From Oscillospiraceae bacterium (GTDB taxonomy: Bacteria; Bacillota; Clostridia; Oscillospirales; Acutalibacteraceae): a DNA stretch of 64,000 bases. How positions within the stretch are numbered: position 1 is the stretch's first letter; every line of letters starts with the position of its first letter. Both the position numbers and the translations under genes were made by a program. Below the pieces are notes generated by a model. That model did no database searches, was not told where the DNA came from, and worked only from the letters and a program-made list of their open reading frames with translations. The stretch spans positions 1 to 64,000 of the forward strand of contig JAFLUM010000002.1 in assembly GCA_022508805.1 (NCBI GenBank), in the 5' to 3' direction. Below are positions 27,301 through 33,736 of the stretch, one piece after another.

Positions 27301-28688
27301 CGAATGACGAGGAGCATGTTGAATTTTCCATTGATTCGGAATTTGACTGGGCAGTCGGAGAATATACCGTGACTGTTACGGCGAAGGATTCTTCTAAAGC
27401 AATAAGCAGTGCAGAGATTAAGATTAATATTGTGGATTCCACCGTTTACATCGAGGCACTATCAGTCGAACTAGAGACGGATGAGGTCGTGTTCAACGGT
27501 AATCCGCAAGCTCCTGCTGTTACGGTAAAGAACGGCGACGTAGTACTGACCGAAGGAGAACACTATAATTTAGTGTACGACAATAACGTAAATGTGGGTC
27601 AGGCAAGCGTAACGGTGATCGGATTAGGCGTTTACTCCGGTTCAAGGACACTTACCTTTACGATTCGTGAGCCTATGGTTTCAGTTGTACCTGACGGTGA
27701 CGGCAGTGTGACTCAGGGTGCAAATATAGTCTTCCACGATTCTACGGACAATGTAGTTTACGGTCAAACCCTCACCTTTGAGGTTAACGTTAAGCCCGGT
27801 TACCGCCTTGTCAGCGTCAATGTTAACGGTGAAGAGCTGTATGAAAACAACGGCATTTATGAAATTACCGTTACTGACGATTTGCAGATTGCAGTAAAAA
27901 CCGAGCTTATTAAGTACACGGTAAAATGTGTCGACATAAAACGAGGAAATGTATTTGAGGATATGACCGTTGATGTAGAATCTAACGAAGTTATTATCAA
28001 CGGCACTGAAATGACTGTCTCACTGAGCACGTTTGATATAACGGATGAATATTTCGATTTTGTCGGCTGGGTATCTGAAGAATGTAATGTTTCAGAGGAC
28101 AACAAAACGATTGCAGTCGATTTGACCTCCTCTGAAACCGTCATTTCATTGACTGCACAATGGAAAATTAATCGTGAGGCTCTGGAGAAACTATTGATGA
28201 GCGTTTCACTTGTTCCCGAATACATTCTTAACGATAACGGTACATACACAATGGTGCTGACACTCAACTGGAACTGTAATTCGGATCTTAAAGAAATCTA
28301 TGGAGAAGAGTTGGAGAACGCCGAGCTTCTTGCAACCGGTTTTACATACGCAAGAGTTAATTTCCAAATCGATGATCTGAAAGATGAGATTAAGGGTCTT
28401 GATTATTCAATGAATTTCACAGATCCATACAAGTGGTTGACAGCAGCTTCGACGGATGAATCCAGAAAGAATGACCTTTATTTCTACTATTGCGTATGGG
28501 GAGAAGCTTATAGGCGCTTTAGCGTTATTTCTGACGGTAAAGCCACTTTCCAGATGAGCAACATAAAAGCCGATGCTAAGAGATATGCCTCAATCTTCTT
28601 GAGCCTGAAAATAGATGGTGAGGTATATGTCATCACAGGCAAGAATTATACCTTTGGTATGCAGGAGGTTCAAGAGAGTACGGTATGA
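21366..28688 (+). CDS. Giant secreted multidomain protein (transglutaminase-like, discoidin-like, Ig-like repeats)
   Basis: This protein of about 2,440 residues starts with a signal peptide cleaved after TTNAYA (about 29). Domains in order: an NPCBM-like carbohydrate-binding region (about 50-200); a transglutaminase-like region with a Cys-His-Asp triad (C475 in VCGGIAKTG, H501 in QPGHAAYIY, D522 in GNDVSGW); a TPR-like stretch (about 565-635); a discoidin/F5-8C-like domain (about 915-1030); nine Ig-like repeats of about 70-75 residues ending in WIDKxxP (about 1035-1692); two long alternating HYR/MBG-like units; and an InlB-like repeat region. I see no LPXTG anchor, dockerin or S-layer motif. 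GGGAGG precedes the ATG at 21366. It is likely an adhesin or wall-linked binding protein. Confidence 0.85.
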   Translation: MKTGKIKVKILLGFVLTLLTVMFLTTNAYAADIEYDTSDRVYLSDISYVTDMSYIENGNSFHFDTDASNKAISLKYEDEVKIFQKGISAWATSNLVYDLSDYSYDKFTAYIGVSANQTSDYANDGAVITVYTSVDGENWTVAYKSGAKKGFLNSDHVEVSVKGAKYLRLYAYCNGANWWSPWYDDVLYADAKLVKDGFVENNEPNDLIHTLDWYDKYLRQHDSNDANYENYLLQRELVKNVGYDALQSFLKFNPKSIGTGVKWLFEDKEALSYYIMGGVPDGTYRRSFEVMSDLLHKYKSDMDIKDVTENGVVLGDLYKRMIVTLSLTHSAPVGTWITGAPQDPNHPNGSNAVNRYFIYRKMHKKDLLENKIFENLTVEEMRMVMNNIISDEEIEWLNYYSKTKGKGAMNPYSYIDYSFGYNYQEEQYYDPALKDHWTELYNLDGKQWGEDWDLTFTPTYGYTKLWIVFEENSVCGGIAKTGVSLQVAYGVPASVVGQPGHAAYIYMSLNSKGEKEWVLGNDVSGWAQSGRTEKLSIRLPLGWGTDKASSGYVVSYFPLIQAAFDDYEGYKQAEEYIMLANVYKDDFATAESYYRKAIKAQAFHFKAWVGLIDLYKAYDKPDSDFVNLISEFVPIFTYYPLPMDNLLNYAGQYIKSEGNTFYLYSIRTNALLAAKNATAENSRQPNITKAVARYLAGDVEKGIVEFTFDGYVNTPTGVVARKDENGQLYAGYILLAEKFKGNEIYWQYMINGRDWKDASGIAHKLTDAELATISAETGVKVRILGALDIVYTVDITTGTLPNIYGNDLENTIFGIDSTAIDYWNFETGQWENALFGLYFDWDTFEMREPIFKGNQTVYFRRAATMTTTASDVLEVVFTQDNTDPNHSYITRNHLKVHDYPSMDPDATFDQAINGDIGNFWRTKTAETNVSRRYFTIALDAPVYLSALQYVPRQSGVSGIVTNAKIQVSMDGSTWTTVVASTNWEENAQAKYVEFEKPVQAKYVKIIGTETSDDYMSAALINLFEDTTAAIPPKGTVEYSTTTLTNQNVTAILHTDKYVEIKDEKVTKQPDGTFTYEFDSNRSYTFEFTDAFGNKGTAEAKVEWIDKDPPKATVEYSTKDPTSGSVIATLKCEEPITITNNDGRDTYTFSTNGSFTFKYKDAAGNEAETEASVNWIQTEAPNISLKYDIEQPTNQPVTVTVVSDTKFEITSNDKSESHTFDDNGEWTFVYKAGAYTGSLTARVTWIDKEPPKVSVEYSADTNKPTNQPIIATLISNEPIIIEGLEPNDDGHYYHTFTKNGDFVFAYRDLAGNTGKVTAAVSCIDTTPPEANVVYSKTTLTNESVIATLVSEEDITIISNNGSSVRLFDKNGSFEFVYTDEAGNVGRTTAQVTWIDKQAPIGRIQYSRTESGAGPVVATLVCDNEPIIVTNNDGKPTYTFYKNGRFEFIYRDEAGNVATIYAEVSWITDQTAWVEYSTTDMTNTDVTATLCSDADIVVKELEGVEQDESGNYYHTFTQNGDFTFVYTDQSGEEESVTASVNWIDRDLPKFEVQYDHAPNIPTNQSVTVTLVSDEDIMMVSDFSNSVYGRVFTYVFDKNDVLTLIYHDRAGNSGVYELAVSWIDKDSPIGSIIYSSTEPGPGPVTATLTANEDITIDNNGGSDEFTFNYNGTFEFQYHDKAGNTGSTVADVYWITPREEDHPPVITIEKDNFYFDLCTDLPVDLSYFINLITITDDKDIIDINNTKQVQIDSDFKWEKGTYTITVTVTDSGENTATLVINIIVDDTSVDFGALSFELAGDKFVYNGYQHLPTVTVRNNSEILVLGTDYTATYTNNINAGEATVLLTGFGRYKGYKTLTFTIEKAQPAPEAFPGDIIEVSYDIDIAEKVLLPVGWTWKDPNKALTVGENSLQAVYIVDDNYETLEKTVTVKRLEDIIPNQPPVITLKQSEFIFDRRVSYGIDIFAYLKDFVTVEDDRDGIIDPNDEEHVEFSIDSEFDWAVGEYTVTVTAKDSSKAISSAEIKINIVDSTVYIEALSVELETDEVVFNGNPQAPAVTVKNGDVVLTEGEHYNLVYDNNVNVGQASVTVIGLGVYSGSRTLTFTIREPMVSVVPDGDGSVTQGANIVFHDSTDNVVYGQTLTFEVNVKPGYRLVSVNVNGEELYENNGIYEITVTDDLQIAVKTELIKYTVKCVDIKRGNVFEDMTVDVESNEVIINGTEMTVSLSTFDITDEYFDFVGWVSEECNVSEDNKTIAVDLTSSETVISLTAQWKINREALEKLLMSVSLVPEYILNDNGTYTMVLTLNWNCNSDLKEIYGEELENAELLATGFTYARVNFQIDDLKDEIKGLDYSMNFTDPYKWLTAASTDESRKNDLYFYYCVWGEAYRRFSVISDGKATFQMSNIKADAKRYASIFLSLKIDGEVYVITGKNYTFGMQEVQESTV

Positions 28689-29212
28689 GAAAAAAAGTTA
28701 TACTTTTTACAGGACTCTCGGTCGCCTTTGCTGTTATCATATTGATTTTTGTCTGTAATGCTGCTCTGCAAAAAGACCCGATCAACAAATTTAAAAAATA
28801 CTTAGAGCAGAATAATTATTCCTGCTCTAAGTATACCTGCACAATGCAGAGCGAACGGGTAGAAGACGATATAACCGAAACATATTCGGAAATATATCAG
28901 TTTAAAGAGCACACATTTACAGCCATATGGATACATTATGACAGTTCAAACACAGCTACTTGGCAAATGGAGTTTATTTACAATTATGCGGATGATACCG
29001 TTACTATGAATCGGTATGAAACAGCAGACTCCCTCAAAGCGCAGGAGCCGGATACGGTTTACCATATGAATAATGAAGAAATGCTGGAATGTGAAAAGGG
29101 AGATTTGATCGCTTCTGAATCTGAGTTGTATAATCAAATGCTCAGTTTTAAGAATGTTTTTGCTGGGCATCTTGAAGAAGCAGATATAAACATACAGGAC
29201 ATAACACTATAA
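28685..29212 (+). CDS. Small membrane-anchored extracytoplasmic protein, unknown function
   Basis: This 175-residue protein has a basic start (RKK), one hydrophobic segment (about 5-25) and an exported acidic domain with strand-like patterns (FTAIWIHYDSS, WQMEFIYNYADD). Its size and layout resemble the first small protein of this unit, but direct homology is not obvious. The ATG overlaps the stop of the giant gene by 4 nt, so it is translationally coupled to it. A strong terminator follows. I recognise no family; a partner of the giant protein is the simplest guess. Confidence 0.7.
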   Translation: MRKKVILFTGLSVAFAVIILIFVCNAALQKDPINKFKKYLEQNNYSCSKYTCTMQSERVEDDITETYSEIYQFKEHTFTAIWIHYDSSNTATWQMEFIYNYADDTVTMNRYETADSLKAQEPDTVYHMNNEEMLECEKGDLIASESELYNQMLSFKNVFAGHLEEADINIQDITL

Positions 29213-29214
29213 AG

Positions 29215-29257
29215 AAAAACGTCTCTAAAGCACATAGAACTTTAGAGACGTTTTTTT
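29215..29257 (+). terminator. Terminator of the giant surface protein operon
   Basis: A perfect 16-bp stem (29215-29230 with 29240-29255) around a 9-nt loop ends in seven T residues at 29251-29257. Confidence 0.93.
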
Positions 29258-29327
29258 GAAAAAATATATTTATGATATGGAATAGCATCGTTCTTATCCA
29301 CAGAATCCCTGCTCGAAGCGGGAACAA

Positions 29328-29603
29328 TCAGGTTGTTACATCATTCAGTGCCCCAATGCTCTTTAGTTTTTCTATCACAGTATGAACATCACTTGTTACT
29401 ACCTCACGGGAAACATTGTACTCTTCCAAAAGTCTTTCTACGACAGCCTCCTCAGTAGTTTCATTTTTTAAGCAATCTACGATAAATGCAGCAGTTTCAT
29501 TAGATCGGACTAATCCATGAAAATGCTTTGCCGCTTCCCCTGCCGCTACCATCATTTGTGTATCTTGAATTTGATGGGTGATAAATCCATCTTTCAGCTT
29601 CAT
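29328..29603 (-). CDS. PqqD-family peptide-recognition protein
   Basis: This 91-residue protein has the layout of RiPP recognition elements of the PqqD type: an N-terminal strand region (KLKDGFITHQIQDTQMMVA), then a helical part with ETAAFIVDCLKNETTEEAV and a closing winged-helix stretch. Such proteins bind the leader of a precursor peptide and present it to a radical SAM maturase. It sits 14 nt after the maturase gene and has a strong AAGGAGG site. The ATG at 29603 is preferred over a longer reading. It is the last gene of the cluster. Confidence 0.85.
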   Translation of the reverse strand: MKLKDGFITHQIQDTQMMVAAGEAAKHFHGLVRSNETAAFIVDCLKNETTEEAVVERLLEEYNVSREVVTSDVHTVIEKLKSIGALNDVTT

Positions 29604-29617
29604 AGTTTTCCTCCTTA

Positions 29618-30979
29618 TCAGCAGTTCTCCGGCGACAGATAGTCTTGCCATTCAACCGTATTTTTGCTTGTGTAGATATAGTACTCGTTTAGTATTTGCG
29701 AACGCAGTCGTTTTTCCATCATCTCACGCTCGATTTCAGTGCATGTTCGCCCTCCCGGACACTTTTTTAATCGGTAACATTGAGGGTAATACGAACAATC
29801 AAAGCACTCCTGCCCTGCCGGTGTTCGCTCTTTCCAACCGACAAGCATATCATAGTCACGTTCTTCGCTGTTGATATCCCCATATATTTCGCTATCAAGA
29901 AAGTGTTCGCAGCATCCAAGCTTCCCGTCCGGTAACACCACTACAGCGCCGTCATTATTCGCTATGCACTGCGTTACTTTAATGCTGCGGGCCAAACGCC
30001 CATCGCCGTATAATTCTAATTGAATGAGCCGATCCCGAACTTTCCGAAATTTATCTGCAAGCGATGAACTATGTGTTAAAACCCATTTAGATTCATCATT
30101 TATTTTATCATGCAAGGGACTTGGATAAACAAAAAAACCTTTTTGCCCTTTAAACCGCTCAGCCAACTGATCTGCTAAGCGGAGCAAGTCTTGCCAATTT
30201 TCTTCGCCAACATTCAGACGAATTGATACATTGATGCCTGAATTTTGCAGTAATTCAATATTGTTTAAGACACGTTGAAACGGGCTTCCGTCAGGGCACA
30301 AAAACGCTTTCGTACGGTTGTAAACCTCTTCTGTGCCGTCAAGCGTAATTTGGGCTTTTTCAAGATGCCAAATGTCTTTAGCTTTTTGAATAGTTGGTTT
30401 ATCAAACAGATACCCATTACTTGCTATGGATGAACAGTATCGGACACCTGCATTTGTTAACTCTTGGCAAATGGTGTCAATAGCTTCTTGATTGGCAAGC
30501 GGTTCCCCACCAAACCAATGCAACTGAGCTTTTTTGTCTCCGATGTGTTCTGTAATATACTGAGCCAGACGGCTGGCGGTATCTTTGCTCATATTTTTTC
30601 GAACACACCCCTGCTCAAAGCAGTAATAGCAGCGGGCATTGCAGTTCGTAGTAGTTAATATTGTGTAATGGTTAATATAATCTACCGGCTTTTGCACATG
30701 AACAGCGATATCATGTAAGTGATCTGCCAATGCGTAGTCATCCTGCTCTTTTGGAACTAAAAACCACTTGGAAATCAACTCTTCATTTTCCGTTAAACTA
30801 TTCATTTCACTTGTGGAAAGCAAAAGTAACTCTAAGGTTAAGGGATTATAAATAAGCGTTCCGTCTTCCACAGGGCATTGAATACAAAAACGCAGCAATC
30901 GGTAATTTAAACCTGCCTGCCTTCTTTGCTTGCCGAGAATCCTCGTTACCAATTCTGCGGCCGGAACAATCGTTTTCAT
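29618..30979 (-). CDS. Radical SAM/SPASM peptide maturase
   Basis: This protein of about 453 residues has an N-terminal region of about 105 residues, then the radical SAM core with the cluster motif CNARCYYC (C-x3-C-x2-C, about 113-120) and WFGGEPL. A C-terminal SPASM-type region carries further Cys (LGCCEHF, CFDCSYYPQCYRLKKCPGG) for auxiliary iron-sulfur clusters. The layout matches enzymes that install thioether or carbon-carbon crosslinks in ribosomal peptides. It lies between a small Cys-rich precursor gene and a PqqD-like gene on the same strand. The ATG at 30979 has GGAG 6 nt upstream. The exact crosslink cannot be read from sequence. Confidence 0.88.
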   Translation of the reverse strand: MKTIVPAAELVTRILGKQRRQAGLNYRLLRFCIQCPVEDGTLIYNPLTLELLLLSTSEMNSLTENEELISKWFLVPKEQDDYALADHLHDIAVHVQKPVDYINHYTILTTTNCNARCYYCFEQGCVRKNMSKDTASRLAQYITEHIGDKKAQLHWFGGEPLANQEAIDTICQELTNAGVRYCSSIASNGYLFDKPTIQKAKDIWHLEKAQITLDGTEEVYNRTKAFLCPDGSPFQRVLNNIELLQNSGINVSIRLNVGEENWQDLLRLADQLAERFKGQKGFFVYPSPLHDKINDESKWVLTHSSSLADKFRKVRDRLIQLELYGDGRLARSIKVTQCIANNDGAVVVLPDGKLGCCEHFLDSEIYGDINSEERDYDMLVGWKERTPAGQECFDCSYYPQCYRLKKCPGGRTCTEIEREMMEKRLRSQILNEYYIYTSKNTVEWQDYLSPENC

Positions 30980-31003
30980 ACTTGTCTCCATTTCTCATTA
31001 ATT

Positions 31004-31042
31004 AAAAAACACCTGGGATCTGCAAGCATCCAGAGACCCGGG
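31004..31042 (-). terminator. Attenuating hairpin between precursor and maturase genes
   Basis: On the minus strand CCCGGGTCT pairs with AGATCCCAGG (one mismatch, one bulge), with TTTTTT following the 3' arm. It lies about 25 nt before the maturase start. An incomplete terminator here would give more precursor than enzyme, as is usual in RiPP operons. Confidence 0.6.
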
Positions 31043-31112
31043 CATTTTCCGTAAACATATAATTCTTTTAGATATTCGCGTGAAAAGTAAAACGACAGAT
31101 TACCTACAATAC

Positions 31113-31283
31113 TCAATTCCACCAGGAGAAAGAATCCCATGGATCAGTACCCCCGCCATAAGCAAAATTGATAGGACAATCGGGAACATCACAACCACAA
31201 CCGGAACCGGAACTGACCGTTAACATCTCACCATTATTCTCGAATAAATCTATCTCCATTTTGGGAGGCACATACTCTTTCAT
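31113..31283 (-). CDS. Candidate RiPP precursor peptide (Cys-rich, 56 residues)
   Basis: This 56-codon frame has GAGGAAG 7 nt before its ATG and its own strong promoter. The leader-like start MKEYVPPKMEIDLFENN and a GEMLTVSSGSG stretch lead to a core with three Cys (C29, C31, C36) in SGCGCDVPDCP, followed by a Gly-rich turn and an aromatic end (DPWDSFSWWN). The start matches the MK-x-Y-x-x-P style of leaders found with radical SAM maturases. The core contains a C-x3-D pattern (C31 to D35). Two genes on the same strand follow: a radical SAM/SPASM enzyme and a PqqD-like protein. No exporter or protease gene is seen nearby. Being a peptide modified by the cluster is inferred from context. Confidence 0.82.
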   Translation of the reverse strand: MKEYVPPKMEIDLFENNGEMLTVSSGSGCGCDVPDCPINFAYGGGTDPWDSFSWWN

Positions 31284-31315
31284 TTAAAAACTTCCTCATA
31301 ATATAATCTACTAAA

Positions 31316-31344
31316 AGTATATAATATTAGAGTTTTTTTGTCAA
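31316..31344 (-). promoter_or_regulatory. Promoter of the RiPP cluster
   Basis: On the minus strand TTGACA (31339-31344) and TATACT (31316-31321) are 17 bp apart. A small inverted repeat GTGCA-AATG-TGCAC (31345-31358) abuts the -35 box and could be an operator. Confidence 0.85.
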
Positions 31345-31387
31345 GTGCAAATGTGCACAAGTCCAACTTTATAAAATGATTATAAAC

Positions 31388-31418
31388 AAAAAATAAGGCG
31401 TGTAATAATACACGCCTT
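31388..31418 (-). terminator. Terminator of rpsB-tsf
   Basis: A perfect 10-bp stem AAGGCGTGTA/TACACGCCTT with a 4-nt loop is followed on the minus strand by ATTTTTT. It separates the ribosomal operon from the RiPP cluster. Confidence 0.9.
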
Positions 31419-31438
31419 AAATAATAATGTGAAATGGA

Positions 31439-32539
31439 TTACATCATACTTGCAATTTCAGCGGCAAAGTTCTCCTCTTTTTTCTCAATGCCCTCGCCTT
31501 TTGCAAGACGAACAAAGGTTACAGCCTTAATGTCAGCACCGAGTTCTTTGGCGACAGATGCGATGTATCCGTTAACAGTACCGTCGAAAAGGTCTGAGCG
31601 AACAAATGCCTGCTCCAAAAGACATATTTCTTTAATTTGCTTGGAAACACGACCCTGAACAAGTCCGCCGAAAATTTTATTTTCAGAAATTTCAGCCTTA
31701 TGAGCAATTGCAATTTCAGCAAGAGTAGCAAATGCCTCTTTTGAAATGAAGTTTGTAAAGTTTTTCTTTTGCTTCTGATCAAGACCCTGATAAACAGCGA
31801 TGTCTTCGTCAGTCCACTTTTTATCGGAAACAGCTTCGGTAATAAGGCTGTTAAGAATCGGAACAGGAAGTGAATCGGGCTTGTTAAGAGCACTGTCAAT
31901 TGTGATTGAAGTCATCTTTGCAAGCTCATCATCTGAGATGTCGTCTTTGCTTAAATATTCCGGACTCATAGCAGCAATCTGCATTGCAATGTTCTTGCCC
32001 ATTGCTGCAAATTCAGGCTTTGAAGCGGTTGCATCGTCAGTATCAAAGGATACCATAACACCAACTGTTCCGCCGGCGTGAATATAAGTAGCAACATGAC
32101 CCTCTAAAACTGCAAATCTGCGAATTTTCATATTTTCACGAAGAGCAAGGAATACATCCTGAACCTCTTCTTCAACAGTTTTGTCAGAATCTGCTGCTTT
32201 GAGCTTGAGAAGAGCGTCAACATCGGCAGGCTTTTGGGCAACGACTGTTTTTGCGACAGTATTTGCAAGCTTAACGAAGGGCTCACCCTTTGCAACAAAA
32301 TCTGTTTCACAGTTGATCTCAACAAGAGCGCCTGCACCGGCATCGCTGTAAGCAGCTACGACGCCCTCAGCAGCAACTCTGCTGGCTTTTTTAGCAGCGG
32401 AAGCAAGTCCCTTTTCTCTTAAAATATCAACAGCCTTGTCCATATCGCCGTCGGCTTCAACAAGAGCCTTTTTACAATCCATCATACCAACGCCTGTTTT
32501 TTCACGAAGCGCCTGAACGTCTTTAGCGGTAAATGCCAT
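31439..32539 (-). CDS. tsf: Translation elongation factor Ts
   Basis: This protein of about 366 residues starts with the EF-Ts UBA-like domain MAFTAKDVQALREKTGVGMM and has the core TDFVAKGEPF block. EF-Ts recycles EF-Tu by exchanging GDP. It is longer than the roughly 290-305 residues usual in Firmicutes. About 60 extra residues lie between APEYL-like (SPEYLSKDD, about 195) and QGRVSKQIKEICLLEQ (about 300). The ATG at 32539 has TTGGAGGAAA upstream and is preferred to an ORF reading seven codons longer. It follows rpsB, the usual order. Confidence 0.96.
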   Translation of the reverse strand: MAFTAKDVQALREKTGVGMMDCKKALVEADGDMDKAVDILREKGLASAAKKASRVAAEGVVAAYSDAGAGALVEINCETDFVAKGEPFVKLANTVAKTVVAQKPADVDALLKLKAADSDKTVEEEVQDVFLALRENMKIRRFAVLEGHVATYIHAGGTVGVMVSFDTDDATASKPEFAAMGKNIAMQIAAMSPEYLSKDDISDDELAKMTSITIDSALNKPDSLPVPILNSLITEAVSDKKWTDEDIAVYQGLDQKQKKNFTNFISKEAFATLAEIAIAHKAEISENKIFGGLVQGRVSKQIKEICLLEQAFVRSDLFDGTVNGYIASVAKELGADIKAVTFVRLAKGEGIEKKEENFAAEIASMM

Positions 32540-32614
32540 TTTTATTTCCTCCAATATCAAATATTTAAAAAGTCAGCCCGCAGCAGTGCTGCCACGGGCT
32601 ATTTTGCATACAAA

Positions 32615-33361
32615 TTATTCGGCAGCTGCTTCTGTTTCTACAGCTTCAGCTTCTTCACTTTCCTCTGCAGCATTCTGCTCGCCCTGTCTTGCCTCGATAA
32701 CAGCATCAGCCATAGCACCGGCAATCAGTTTAACAGCACGGATAGCATCGTCATTACCGGGGATAACGTAATCAACCTCATCGGGATCACAGTTTGTGTC
32801 AACAATAGCGATTACAGGTATACCGAGTTTTTTAGCCTCAGCAACAGCAATCTTTTCCTTGCGGGGATCGACAACAAACATTGCGGCGGGCTGTCTCTTC
32901 ATCTCGGTTATACCACCGATGTATTTTTCAAGCTTTTCGATTTCAAGCTCATATTTTGCAACTTCCTTTTTGGGAAGAAGCTCAAAAGTGCCGTCCTCTT
33001 TCATAGCCTTGAGCTGAGCAAGTCTCTTGATTCTCTGCTTGATTGTTGTGAAATTGGTAAGCATACCGCCGAGCCAACGAGCGTTAACAAAGGGCATTCC
33101 GCAACGAACTGCTTCCTCTTTAATAGAGCTCTGTGCCTGCTTTTTTGTGCCTACGAAAAGAATCTCATCGCCGTTTTCAGCAATTTCCCTGACTACCTTG
33201 TAGGCATCTTCAAGCTTTCTGACTGTTTTCTGGAGATCGATAATGTAAATACCGTTTCTCTCCGTGAAAATGTACTGCGCCATTTTGGGGTTCCATCTTC
33301 TTGTCTGATGACCGAAGTGAACGCCTGCTTCGAGCAGCTGCTTCATTGATACTACTGACAT
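32615..33361 (-). CDS. rpsB: 30S ribosomal protein S2
   Basis: This 248-residue protein has the S2 signatures [19 protein letters not shown] near the start, [12 protein letters not shown]-like ([16 protein letters not shown], about 92-107) and [24 protein letters not shown] (about 178-201). It binds the small subunit late in assembly and helps mRNA binding near the platform. AAGGAGG lies upstream. The C-terminus is an acidic tail ([16 protein letters not shown]), longer than in the shortest homologues. Its leader of about 100 nt folds into alternative hairpins. Confidence 0.98.
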   Translation of the reverse strand: MSVVSMKQLLEAGVHFGHQTRRWNPKMAQYIFTERNGIYIIDLQKTVRKLEDAYKVVREIAENGDEILFVGTKKQAQSSIKEEAVRCGMPFVNARWLGGMLTNFTTIKQRIKRLAQLKAMKEDGTFELLPKKEVAKYELEIEKLEKYIGGITEMKRQPAAMFVVDPRKEKIAVAEAKKLGIPVIAIVDTNCDPDEVDYVIPGNDDAIRAVKLIAGAMADAVIEARQGEQNAAEESEEAEAVETEAAAE

Positions 33362-33457
33362 ATTTTTTCCTCCTTATTTAATCCTCTGCACGGATCAAGT
33401 TCTTTCGGGACATATTTGATATGCAATTCCGAAAAAATCACCGCACATGTGAATTGC
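33362..33457 (-). promoter_or_regulatory. Structured 5' leader of rpsB (possible r-protein autoregulation)
   Basis: The minus-strand leader has a 7-bp stem GCAATTC/GAATTGC (33451-33457 with 33423-33429). It also has a stem ATCAA/TTGAT (33416-33420 with 33394-33398) and an alternative ATCC/GGAT (33392-33395 with 33381-33384) that reuses part of the second. Mutually exclusive stems next to the ribosome site suggest autoregulation by S2, as known for rpsB leaders in other bacteria. No match to a known leader is claimed. Confidence 0.4.
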
Positions 33458-33463
33458 TGAAAG

Positions 33464-33492
33464 ATTATATCACAACTCTGATCGAATTGCAA
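33464..33492 (-). promoter_or_regulatory. Promoter of rpsB-tsf
   Basis: On the minus strand TTGCAA (33487-33492) and TATAAT (33464-33469) are 17 bp apart. The transcript would have a leader of about 95 nt. Confidence 0.8.
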
Positions 33493-33508
33493 CTAAAATT
33501 TAACAAAT

Positions 33509-33736
33509 TTATCCGAAAATTTTATTTTGGAGATCTAAGAGCCTCCTTTTTCTGCGCTGTTCTTCATCCCTATCCAAAACAAACTGTCCGTTTTCATCTT
33601 TTATAAGTACATTACCTTCAACTGCATCAAGCGGCAAAAGATCAAGTGAAAACTCGCGAAATATCTTATCCGGACATTCCAAAACGGCAATACCGTCTTC
33701 AATTCTGCTAACAGAATAATATTCTCTGTTACTCAT
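33509..33736 (-). CDS. DUF3006-family small protein
   Basis: This 75-residue protein shows the DUF3006 opening VSRIEDGIAVLECPD and ends in a basic helical stretch (DRDEEQRRKRRLLDLQ). The family has no proven role but is regularly found beside ComEC-like metallo-beta-lactamase hydrolases, as here. It overlaps the end of that gene by 8 nt. It is the last gene of the tepA-uppP-ftsK operon. Confidence 0.82.
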   Translation of the reverse strand: MSNREYYSVSRIEDGIAVLECPDKIFREFSLDLLPLDAVEGNVLIKDENGQFVLDRDEEQRRKRRLLDLQNKIFG

